A stretch of 48,036 nucleotides of DNA from Bacteroidales bacterium. GTDB taxonomy: Bacteria; Bacteroidota; Bacteroidia; Bacteroidales; WCHB1-69. This document shows positions 41,979 through 48,036 of this stretch, piece by piece; the first letter of the stretch is position 1; each line of letters opens with the position of its first letter. A model generated the notes under the pieces. That model ran no database searches and was not told the DNA's origin. It saw nothing but the letters and a program-made list of their open reading frames with translations. Location of the stretch: the NCBI GenBank assembly GCA_017613015.1, contig JAGAEQ010000074.1, forward strand, positions 1 to 48,036, written 5' to 3'. The position numbers were made by a program, and so were the translations under genes.

Positions 41979-42902
41979 ATGTCACCAAGTATGAGACCCC
42001 TCTTTCCGCTGCTGTTTGCCTGCCTGCTGCTTGCCACACCGCTGCACGCCCAGAAAAGAAACTCCGACCTCCGCGAACAGAACCTGCAAGGCAAGGTGAA
42101 ATCGGTGGAGGAATGGGAATACGGCAACGCCGAAATTCAGGAAGGGGGCCGCGTGCAGGTGGACGAAGAGACGGAGGTGCTCTCCCACCACCTCAGCCTT
42201 TACAACCGCCGGGGCAACGTGGAGGAGGAAAAATCCTTTGACAGCGAAGGCAAGCTGATTGGCAAGAACAAATACAAATACAGCGAGGTGGGCGACCTGA
42301 TGGAATCCTCCGAGCACAACGAGAGAGGGAAATGCAGCGGACGCGATGTCTACACCTACAACAGCTACCGCCAATTCGCCACCCTGACCATTTTCCGTTC
42401 CGACGGCAGCATGCAGACCGGCACCTACCACTACGGCCCGGACAAACGCTTGGATTCCATAGTGTGGAACGGCAGCACCAAGCGCAAAGAGGTTTTCCGC
42501 TACGACGCGAAAAAACAATTAATTGAAAAACAGATCTCTGAAAAAGGGAAATTGGTGGAAAAGACTGAATACCGCTACGACGGGCAGGGCAATGTTGTTG
42601 AAGAGACCCACACCGCCGCCGACGGCAAGCGGCACAAGACGCTTTCGGCCTACGACAGCCAAGGGCGGCTGCAATCGGTCACACAGCAGGGGAAAGACGG
42701 GCTTCAGGAAAGCAAAACCTACTGGGAATACGATAATTACGGGAATATTTCGGTGGAAATCTGGTACAATGAGGAGAACATCCAAAATGTGCGCTCCACC
42801 TGCGAATACACCTACGACGCACAAGGCAACTGGACCCGGCAGATCTGGTACGACGACGGCAAGGTTTTCAGCGTCTCCCAACGAAAAATCACCTATTATT
42901 AG
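41979..42902 (+). CDS. Secreted YD/RHS-repeat-like protein
   Basis: A 307-residue protein with a signal peptide (MRPLFPLLFACLLLATPLHA from the in-frame ATG at 41991; the ATG at 41979 adds four residues). The mature part is a series of short beta-hairpin repeats of the YD/RHS type: LSLYNRRGNVEEEKSFDSEG, RYDAKKQLIEKQISEKGK, YRYDGQGNVVEETHTAADG, AYDSQGRLQSVTQQGKD, YEYDNYGNISVEIWYNEE-like and YTYDAQGNWTRQIWYDDG. It is much shorter than RHS toxins and has no toxin tip, so I would not call it one. Many Bacteroidota carry such small envelope proteins of unknown role. It ends 3 bases before purD, which may be co-transcribed. A GAACTTTG (one mismatch to TAnnTTTG) lies at 41930. Confidence 0.82.
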   Translation: MSPSMRPLFPLLFACLLLATPLHAQKRNSDLREQNLQGKVKSVEEWEYGNAEIQEGGRVQVDEETEVLSHHLSLYNRRGNVEEEKSFDSEGKLIGKNKYKYSEVGDLMESSEHNERGKCSGRDVYTYNSYRQFATLTIFRSDGSMQTGTYHYGPDKRLDSIVWNGSTKRKEVFRYDAKKQLIEKQISEKGKLVEKTEYRYDGQGNVVEETHTAADGKRHKTLSAYDSQGRLQSVTQQGKDGLQESKTYWEYDNYGNISVEIWYNEENIQNVRSTCEYTYDAQGNWTRQIWYDDGKVFSVSQRKITYY

Positions 42903-42905
42903 ACC

Positions 42906-44186
42906 ATGATGGATATTCTGTTACTTGGTTCCGGCGGACGGGAACACGCCATAGCGGCGAAAATCGCCGAAAGTCCGCAATGCGGCAAACTGTACATTGC
43001 ACCGGGCAACGCGGGCACCAGCCAATGCGGCGAAAACGTCGCGTTGGACAATACTGATTTTGAAGCTATAAGAAAATTCGTGATAGAAAAACGCATCGGC
43101 ATGGTGGTGGTCGGACCGGAAGCGCCCTTAGTGGCCGGTTTGCAGGACTTTTTCGCCCAGGACGAGGCCTTAAAGCAGGTGGCTTTCATCGGACCGTCCC
43201 GGCAAGGTGCCATGTTGGAGGGCAGCAAGGATTTTGCCAAGGCCTTCATGCAGCGGCACGGCATCCCGACAGCGGCCTATCGCAGCTTCACACAGGAGAC
43301 CTTGGAGGAGGGCATCGCCTTCCTGCACACGCTGCAACCGCCCTACGTGCTCAAAGCGGACGGATTGGCGGCCGGCAAAGGGGTGCTGATTTTAGACCGC
43401 ATCGAAGAGGCGGAACAGGAACTGCGTGAAATGCTGGCACATGCCAAATTCGGGGCGGCTTCCGCCAAAGTGGTCATTGAAGAATTTTTGAAAGGCATAG
43501 AGCTTTCTGTTTTCGTGCTGACGGACGGAGAACATTACTGCATACTCCCCTCCGCCAAGGACTACAAGCGCATTGGCGAGGGCGACACCGGACTGAACAC
43601 CGGCGGCATGGGTTCCGTCTCCCCCGTCCCCTTCGCGGACGAAACCTTCATGCGGAAGGTGGAGGAACGCATTGTGCGCCCCACCGTGCAAGGAATACAA
43701 GCGGAAAAGATGGATTATAAAGGCTTTGTCTTCCTCGGCCTGATGAACAAAGGCGGTGACCCCTACGTGATTGAATACAACGTGCGGATGGGCGACCCGG
43801 AGACCGAATCCGTGTTTCCGCGCATTAACTCCGATGTGGTGGAGCTGTTCAAACAGACCTGGAACGGCACCCTCGACCAGGCGGAGCTGCGCATCAACCC
43901 GCAGACGGCGGCCTGCGTCATGATGGTGGCAGGCGGCTATCCGGGCAGCTACGCCAAAGGCCTTCCCATCCAAGGTGTGGAGCAGGTGAGCGGCAGCTTA
44001 GTGTTCCATGCAGGCACCAAACGGAACACGGAAGGCCAGCTGCTGACCAACGGCGGACGGGTGCTCTGCGTCACCTCCTTCGCGGACAGCTTGGAAGAGG
44101 CACTGGCGAAAAGCTACGCCTCCGTAGGGAACATCCATTGGCAGGACTGCTACTACCGCCGGGACATCGGCAAGGATCTGCTATAA
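42906..44186 (+). CDS. purD: Phosphoribosylamine-glycine ligase
   Basis: A 426-residue enzyme joining phosphoribosylamine and glycine to GAR, step two of purine synthesis, with ATP. It starts MMDILLLGSGGREHAIAAKI (ATG 42909 is also possible). Typical segments are LYIAPGNAGTSQCGENV, MVVVGPEAPLVAGLQDFF, IGPSRQGAMLEGSKDFAKAF, the ATP-grasp loop VLKADGLAAGKGVLIL, the GLNTGGMGSVSPVPFADETF segment and YNVRMGDPETESVFPRI. Full length. Its TAA is immediately adjacent to the complementary TAG of the convergent helicase gene; the two coding regions share bases 44181-44186, with no terminator between them. Confidence 0.97.
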   Translation: MMDILLLGSGGREHAIAAKIAESPQCGKLYIAPGNAGTSQCGENVALDNTDFEAIRKFVIEKRIGMVVVGPEAPLVAGLQDFFAQDEALKQVAFIGPSRQGAMLEGSKDFAKAFMQRHGIPTAAYRSFTQETLEEGIAFLHTLQPPYVLKADGLAAGKGVLILDRIEEAEQELREMLAHAKFGAASAKVVIEEFLKGIELSVFVLTDGEHYCILPSAKDYKRIGEGDTGLNTGGMGSVSPVPFADETFMRKVEERIVRPTVQGIQAEKMDYKGFVFLGLMNKGGDPYVIEYNVRMGDPETESVFPRINSDVVELFKQTWNGTLDQAELRINPQTAACVMMVAGGYPGSYAKGLPIQGVEQVSGSLVFHAGTKRNTEGQLLTNGGRVLCVTSFADSLEEALAKSYASVGNIHWQDCYYRRDIGKDLL

Positions 44187-47100
44187 CACAGCAACTTCTT
44201 CGAAACGCACATCCGCATCGGCATTCACGTACACCAGACAGGCGGAAACCAAGATGTAGCCCATTTCGCGCAACACCTCCGCATAGGCCTTTAACTGCTG
44301 ATGGTGCGAAGGGTGCGGACTTCCCGTCTTATAGTCGAAAAGCACAGCCTGTTTTCCCTTGATTAACAGACGGTCCATACGATACAGGCTGCCGTCGGAG
44401 GCAGAGACTTCCACTTCGGTGCGGACCAAGGTGCCGTCGTCGCCGAACAAACGGGCCGCCTCCTCGGCGCCCAGGTGTTCCATCAGGCGCAGCAGAAAGG
44501 TTTTGTCGCTTTCGGAAAGGTCAGGGTTTTGGGAGACAAGCTCCGCCGTGCGCCGCAGGTCAGAGGGATGGTACAATTTGGCCAAATAGCTGTGGACAAG
44601 CGTTCCCCGCAGCGACTCCCCGGACGCGGCCCCGGTGTCGCCGGACACAGCCAAAGGGGGCAGCCCGCCGGACACGCAAGTAAACTCCGGCAGCGCCGCG
44701 TCCCCCGCAGCAACTTCCCGGGAGCGGGCCTCAGGCGCGGCAAAAACCGTATTTTCAGGATAATGGTAAATCTGGAAAGCATCCTCCGCCTCCTGCGGCA
44801 GAGGTTCGCTTTCCTTGAAGAAAAGCTCCAGTCGGGAAGGGCTCCGTTTCTCCCTTCTGGCCAAGAGGTACAGACGGTCTGTCGGGCGGGTGAAGGCCAC
44901 ATAGTCAATGTTTCGGTTGTCCAAAGCGGCCAAGGCGGTTTCCTCTTCCCGAAGTCCGGCATAGGCGGTGTGCGCCAGACTGCCGTCCACATCCACCAAA
45001 GCCACCTCCAAAGCCGTTTCGCCATCCGAAGGGACCGCCACGGGCGGCTCCAGCCGCACCCAGCGTTTGGCAAGCTCCGTCCGCTTTTTTTTCATCGGAT
45101 AAATCACGACTGGAAAAGCCAAACCCTTGGCCTTGTGTATGGTCATGACGCGCACAGCGTCCACGCCCTCCGGATTGGAAAGGGAGAGCTTGTCTTGCCG
45201 CTCCTCCCAATAGGCCAGAAAATCCTCGTCATTTTTGAAGGCATCCTCGTGGTAAGCCCACACCACTTCCCCTAAAGCCATCAGGTAGGGGTTTGCGCCC
45301 TTTGCCGTGTCCGCCAGACGGAAATGCCGCACCACCTCCTGAAAAAGCGCATACAGGTTCAGCCGCCGCAAGGAAAGGACATCCACAGGGAAGCCCCATT
45401 CCCGGAGCTGCCGCTCGAAACCGGGCGGCGTCGTGGCTTGGGGAAGCGCCGTCTCCAAAGCGGCCCCGGGAACACGCTTGCAAAGGTAGGCCAGCATCTG
45501 CGCCCGCGCCACCGCATGTTCCGGATTTTGGACATAGTGCATGCAGGCAATGACGAAACACACCTCCGGCGAAGCGGAAAGCAAGAGGGATTCCGAAGAA
45601 ATCACAGGAATTTCCTCCCGGGTGAGCGCAAGGGCAATACGGGATGCAAGGTCGTTGCCCCGGGTGAGCACCGCCGCGTCGCGGAAAGCATAGCCTTCCT
45701 GACGCAGCTGCCTTACCGTCCGCACCACCTCCCGCAGCACAAACTCGTCGTAGGGAAGCTCCGCGTCCGCATGCTGCAAACGGACTTCCACGCCGCCGCC
45801 GCTTTCCGCGGTGTCGGGTTTGCGCTGCATCCAGTCCTCGTAAGCCTCGGCCGTATGGGGAAGCTCCTCCCCTTCCTGCGGGGCGAAAAAGGCATTGTTG
45901 AAGTCAATGATTTCGGTGCGGGAACGGAAATTTCTGTCCAACTGAGGCTCCGGCTTGGGTTCGAACGCCCTTTGCAGCAGCCGCTCCCGGTCGTCCTGCG
46001 CCGCGTCCCTGTCCAAACGGGAAAGATGCACGAACTGGCGCACATCCCCATCCCGGAAACGGTAAATGGCCTGCTTGGCGTCCCCGAACAGATAGGCGCG
46101 GCCCGTGCCATCCGTCCGGCTGATTTCCTTGGTCAGCCCCTCCTCCACCAAAGGCAGCAGGTTGCTCCACTGCAGACGGGAAGTGTCCTGGAACTCGTCA
46201 ATAAAAAAATAGGCGTAGCGTTCCCCCAAACGCTCATAAATGAAGGGAACCTCCTCGGAAGAAACGACTTTGGCGATGTAACGGTTGGTCTCCCCGATAA
46301 GCATCTGCTGGGTGGAGGCCTTGATGTCCTCCGCCACCTGACGGAACTCGTTCAGCAGCGCGAAGGGGTAAATATTGTTCAAAATATTGGCATACAGAAA
46401 ATAGGAGGATTTGCGACGCTCCGCCTCCTCCCGTATGGACGCATAGGTCTCCCGCAGCACGGAGACAAGCGGGAGCAGCGCATTTCCCACGGCGGCGGAA
46501 GCCTTTTTCGCGACCCAGACATCCTCCTCCACAGTCTTGCACACGTAAGTATTGGGCGCGACCGCCTTCAGCATGCCTTGCGCAGCCACCTGCTTCAGCC
46601 ACGCGCCGAAGCCTTTGCTCCCCTGGTAAAAGTCATTGAGCGGGTCCACCCCGGCGGGAAGCTGCGCCAAGGCCTGCTCCGCCAGCGTTTGCACGCTGCG
46701 GTCCGCCGCCTTCACCTCCTCCTTGAAGTAACGGACAAGCTCCTCGAAACCGTGCAGGCTGATGCCGCGCAATTTGTCAATGTAAGCGAACGAAGCGTCC
46801 GCGTACAACTGCCCCGCCACCTCCGCCAAGGCTTTGGCCGGATCCCATTTTTTCTGCTCGTCCAAACGGTGCGACAGGTATTCCAGCACAAAATGGGTCA
46901 GGGTCTCGTCATAGCCTAATTTCCCCATCAGCACATCCACCATCTGCCGCAGGAACAAACGCTCGTCGACCTCAATCCGGTGGTTGGCCGGCACGCGCAG
47001 CTCGAAAGCGAAGGCGTTCATCACCTGCTGGTAGAACTTGTCAATGGTCAGCACGGCGAAACGGCTGTAGTCCGAAAGAATGTTTTTCCGCAACATGTCC

Positions 47101-47426
47101 GCCCGGCGGCTGATTTCCGCCTCGTCCGCAATGTCCAGCATTTCCGGAAGCACCTTGCGACGGCTGTCCGCGTCTTGCTTGTCCAAGGCGGCTTCGGGCA
47201 GCGCCAGGCAGCGCAAAAAATGCAGTATGCGGGTTTTCATCTCATCCACCGCCTTGTTGGTGAAGGTGATGGCCAATATTTTGCGGAAAAGGAAGGCATC
47301 GGCCGGAAAATGCTGCAAGCAAAGGTGTATGTAGGTGACCGCCAAACGGAAGGTTTTTCCGGAACCAGCGGAAGCCTTGTACACTACAAAGGTTTTGGAA
47401 GAGCTTGGCGATGCGTGCATGAACAA
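44181..47426 (-). CDS. UvrD/Rep-type helicase with C-terminal PD-(D/E)XK nuclease (AddA/RecB-like)
   Basis: A 1,081-residue helicase-nuclease for double-strand-break end processing. Helicase motifs are in order: Walker A VVYKASAGSGKTFRLAVTYI, Walker B YFFIDEFQDTSRLQWSNL, RNFRSRTEIIDFN, VRVMTIHKAKGLAFPVVIYP, and YVAFTRPTDRLYLLARRE. The C-terminal nuclease shows YRMDRLLIKGKQAVLFDYKT and QLKAYAEVLREMGYILV, containing the catalytic Asp, Asp-x-Lys and Gln-x-x-x-Tyr residues. The layout resembles AddA or RecB; the partner subunit (AddB-like) is not in the window, so I leave the symbol blank. Start is ATG 47426 or 47420 (MHASPSSSK). It lies directly after the tRNA-Ala terminator with no recognised promoter, so read-through may feed it. 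Confidence 0.93.
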   Translation of the reverse strand: MFMHASPSSSKTFVVYKASAGSGKTFRLAVTYIHLCLQHFPADAFLFRKILAITFTNKAVDEMKTRILHFLRCLALPEAALDKQDADSRRKVLPEMLDIADEAEISRRADMLRKNILSDYSRFAVLTIDKFYQQVMNAFAFELRVPANHRIEVDERLFLRQMVDVLMGKLGYDETLTHFVLEYLSHRLDEQKKWDPAKALAEVAGQLYADASFAYIDKLRGISLHGFEELVRYFKEEVKAADRSVQTLAEQALAQLPAGVDPLNDFYQGSKGFGAWLKQVAAQGMLKAVAPNTYVCKTVEEDVWVAKKASAAVGNALLPLVSVLRETYASIREEAERRKSSYFLYANILNNIYPFALLNEFRQVAEDIKASTQQMLIGETNRYIAKVVSSEEVPFIYERLGERYAYFFIDEFQDTSRLQWSNLLPLVEEGLTKEISRTDGTGRAYLFGDAKQAIYRFRDGDVRQFVHLSRLDRDAAQDDRERLLQRAFEPKPEPQLDRNFRSRTEIIDFNNAFFAPQEGEELPHTAEAYEDWMQRKPDTAESGGGVEVRLQHADAELPYDEFVLREVVRTVRQLRQEGYAFRDAAVLTRGNDLASRIALALTREEIPVISSESLLLSASPEVCFVIACMHYVQNPEHAVARAQMLAYLCKRVPGAALETALPQATTPPGFERQLREWGFPVDVLSLRRLNLYALFQEVVRHFRLADTAKGANPYLMALGEVVWAYHEDAFKNDEDFLAYWEERQDKLSLSNPEGVDAVRVMTIHKAKGLAFPVVIYPMKKKRTELAKRWVRLEPPVAVPSDGETALEVALVDVDGSLAHTAYAGLREEETALAALDNRNIDYVAFTRPTDRLYLLARREKRSPSRLELFFKESEPLPQEAEDAFQIYHYPENTVFAAPEARSREVAAGDAALPEFTCVSGGLPPLAVSGDTGAASGESLRGTLVHSYLAKLYHPSDLRRTAELVSQNPDLSESDKTFLLRLMEHLGAEEAARLFGDDGTLVRTEVEVSASDGSLYRMDRLLIKGKQAVLFDYKTGSPHPSHHQQLKAYAEVLREMGYILVSACLVYVNADADVRFEEVAVL

Positions 47427-47439
47427 TCTTGTGCGAAAG

Positions 47440-47473
47440 AATAAAAAGAAAGAAACATTCCGACGAATGTTTC
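47440..47473 (-). terminator. Terminator of tRNA-Ala
   Basis: On the minus strand GAAACATTC-GTCG-GAATGTTTC (47473-47452) is a perfect 9-bp stem followed by TTTCTTTTTATTC. It ends about 15 bases before the helicase start. Confidence 0.78.
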
Positions 47474-47492
47474 TCCCATGGTGCTGTTTTTG

Positions 47493-47566
47493 TGGAGCAT
47501 ATGAGATTCGAACTCATCACCTCTTGACTGCCAGTCAAACGCTCTAGCCAAATGAGCTAATGCCCC
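47493..47566 (-). tRNA. tRNA-Ala (anticodon GGC)
   Basis: A 74-base cloverleaf on the minus strand. The acceptor GGGGCAT pairs with ATGCTCC with one G-T. The D arm contains TAGCTCATTTGGCTAGAGC. The anticodon loop CTGGCAG gives GGC. The T arm is ATGAG TTCGAAT CTCAT. Discriminator A; no encoded CCA. Confidence 0.96.
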
Positions 47567-47580
47567 ATTTTTTGAACGTG

Positions 47581-47606
47581 CAAAAGTATCACTTTTTCAA
47601 ATACGG
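47581..47606 (-). promoter_or_regulatory. Promoter of tRNA-Ala
   Basis: On the minus strand CCGTATTTGAAAAA, four bases, then TACTTTTG (47588-47581) and CA. This is the same as the tRNA-Lys promoter in both blocks and in spacing. The leader to the tRNA is about 8 bases. Confidence 0.75.
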
Positions 47607-47613
47607 GATGCCC

Positions 47614-48036
47614 CTACATGAAAATTTTTTTTACATCCATGCCGTCGTAATTCCCGGAACTCATCATTAACAGGTTTTTATCTTTCCAATTCTGGGATTT
47701 CAACAGCTCAAAAAGCGCTTTGGAATCACAAAAAACCTTCAAATCCGGCCGCTGGAAGGCCGCTAAAACCATGCTTTCGGTAATCGGAGGGAGTTTTTTC
47801 AGTGCAATGGCGTGCGGATTGAAATAGACGATGGCCTCATCGGCGGCGTCCATGGTGTGGGCATACTGGGACAGAAAGGATTCCGTCAGGCTGCTGAAGG
47901 TGTGCAGTTCCATGCAGGCCACCAGATGACGGGAGGGATCCTTCTCTTTCAGCGCGGAAACGGTGGCTCGGAGCTTGGAAGGCGAATGGGCGAAATCACG
48001 GTAAAGGGCCTTGTCCGCATCCTTATACAAACACTC
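47614..48036 (-). CDS. mpl: Mur ligase family protein (Mpl-type murein peptide ligase), C-terminal part
   Basis: The last 140 codons of a gene that enters from beyond the window. The frame is open to base 48036 with no true start. The fragment shows the Mur ligase C-terminal domain: LYRDFAHSPSKLRATVSALK, HLVACMELHTFSSLTESFLS, then EAIVYFNPHAIALKKLPPIT. The DFAHSPSK and ELHTFSSL segments match the Mpl group, which attaches recycled murein tripeptide to UDP-MurNAc; MurC is less likely. The ATP and UDP-MurNAc binding domains are outside the window. It ends just before the tRNA-Ala promoter. Confidence 0.85.
   Translation of the reverse strand, partial: ECLYKDADKALYRDFAHSPSKLRATVSALKEKDPSRHLVACMELHTFSSLTESFLSQYAHTMDAADEAIVYFNPHAIALKKLPPITESMVLAAFQRPDLKVFCDSKALFELLKSQNWKDKNLLMMSSGNYDGMDVKKIFM

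Noticed and set aside
41979-42902. RHS-like toxin
   Set aside because: The protein is only ~300 residues, has repeats to the end and no core-closing or toxin domain, and no immunity gene follows.

Overview
The window comes from a member of the Bacteroidota, most likely Bacteroidales, with a fairly GC-rich genome; I cannot name the genus. The evidence is a fused SecDF, several proteins with type IX secretion (T9SS) sorting domains of both type A and type B, a T9SS Plug-type protein, a type-2 PyrF, a DUF4271-hemD-rnpA cluster, and promoters of the Bacteroidetes TAnnTTTG type in front of many genes and all three tRNAs. Coding density is high. No phage, insertion sequence or CRISPR array was seen.

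Layout. 1-12.7 kb (minus strand): the start of glyA, secDF, then rnpA-hemD-DUF4271-bifunctional nuclease, a 969-residue SprB/PKD-repeat surface protein with a type B sorting domain, an lpxB reading frame fused in frame to a SpoIID/LytB domain, and tgt. 12.9-15.7 kb (plus): a sigma-70 family factor coupled to an OmpA-like lipoprotein, xerD and tRNA-Lys. 15.8-27.3 kb (minus): one giant gene of about 3,830 codons for a secreted protein. It has five 1.64-1.69 kb units (CARDB-like domain plus tyrosine-rich beta-helix) and a type A sorting domain, and is broken by a single in-frame TAA at 24431-24433. 27.5-31.7 kb (minus): plug-tex-pyrF. 31.9-34.5 kb (plus): alaS. 34.6-40.2 kb: a surface/redox cluster (beta-propeller/Omp28/type A protein, Omp28 lipoprotein, tRNA-Ser, lytic transglycosylase, second propeller protein). 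40.4-44.2 kb (plus): an ECF sigma factor, a single-pass membrane protein ending in a type B sorting domain, a YD/RHS-like secreted protein and purD. 44.2-48 kb (minus): an AddA/RecB-like helicase-nuclease, tRNA-Ala and the end of mpl.

How it fits together. Housekeeping genes (protein export, tRNA maturation and charging, lipid A, peptidoglycan recycling, nucleotide synthesis, chromosome dimer resolution) alternate with genes for T9SS cargo, the secretion machine and envelope sensing. SecDF would help T9SS cargo cross the inner membrane. The Plug protein belongs to the outer-membrane translocon that handles proteins such as the giant beta-helix protein and the propeller proteins. The most unusual points are the nonsense codon in the giant gene, the LpxB-SpoIID fusion, the sigma factor paired with a membrane-anchored sorting-domain protein, and a recurrent promoter pattern shared by tRNA and protein genes. 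All functions are inferred by reading the sequence; no database search was run.
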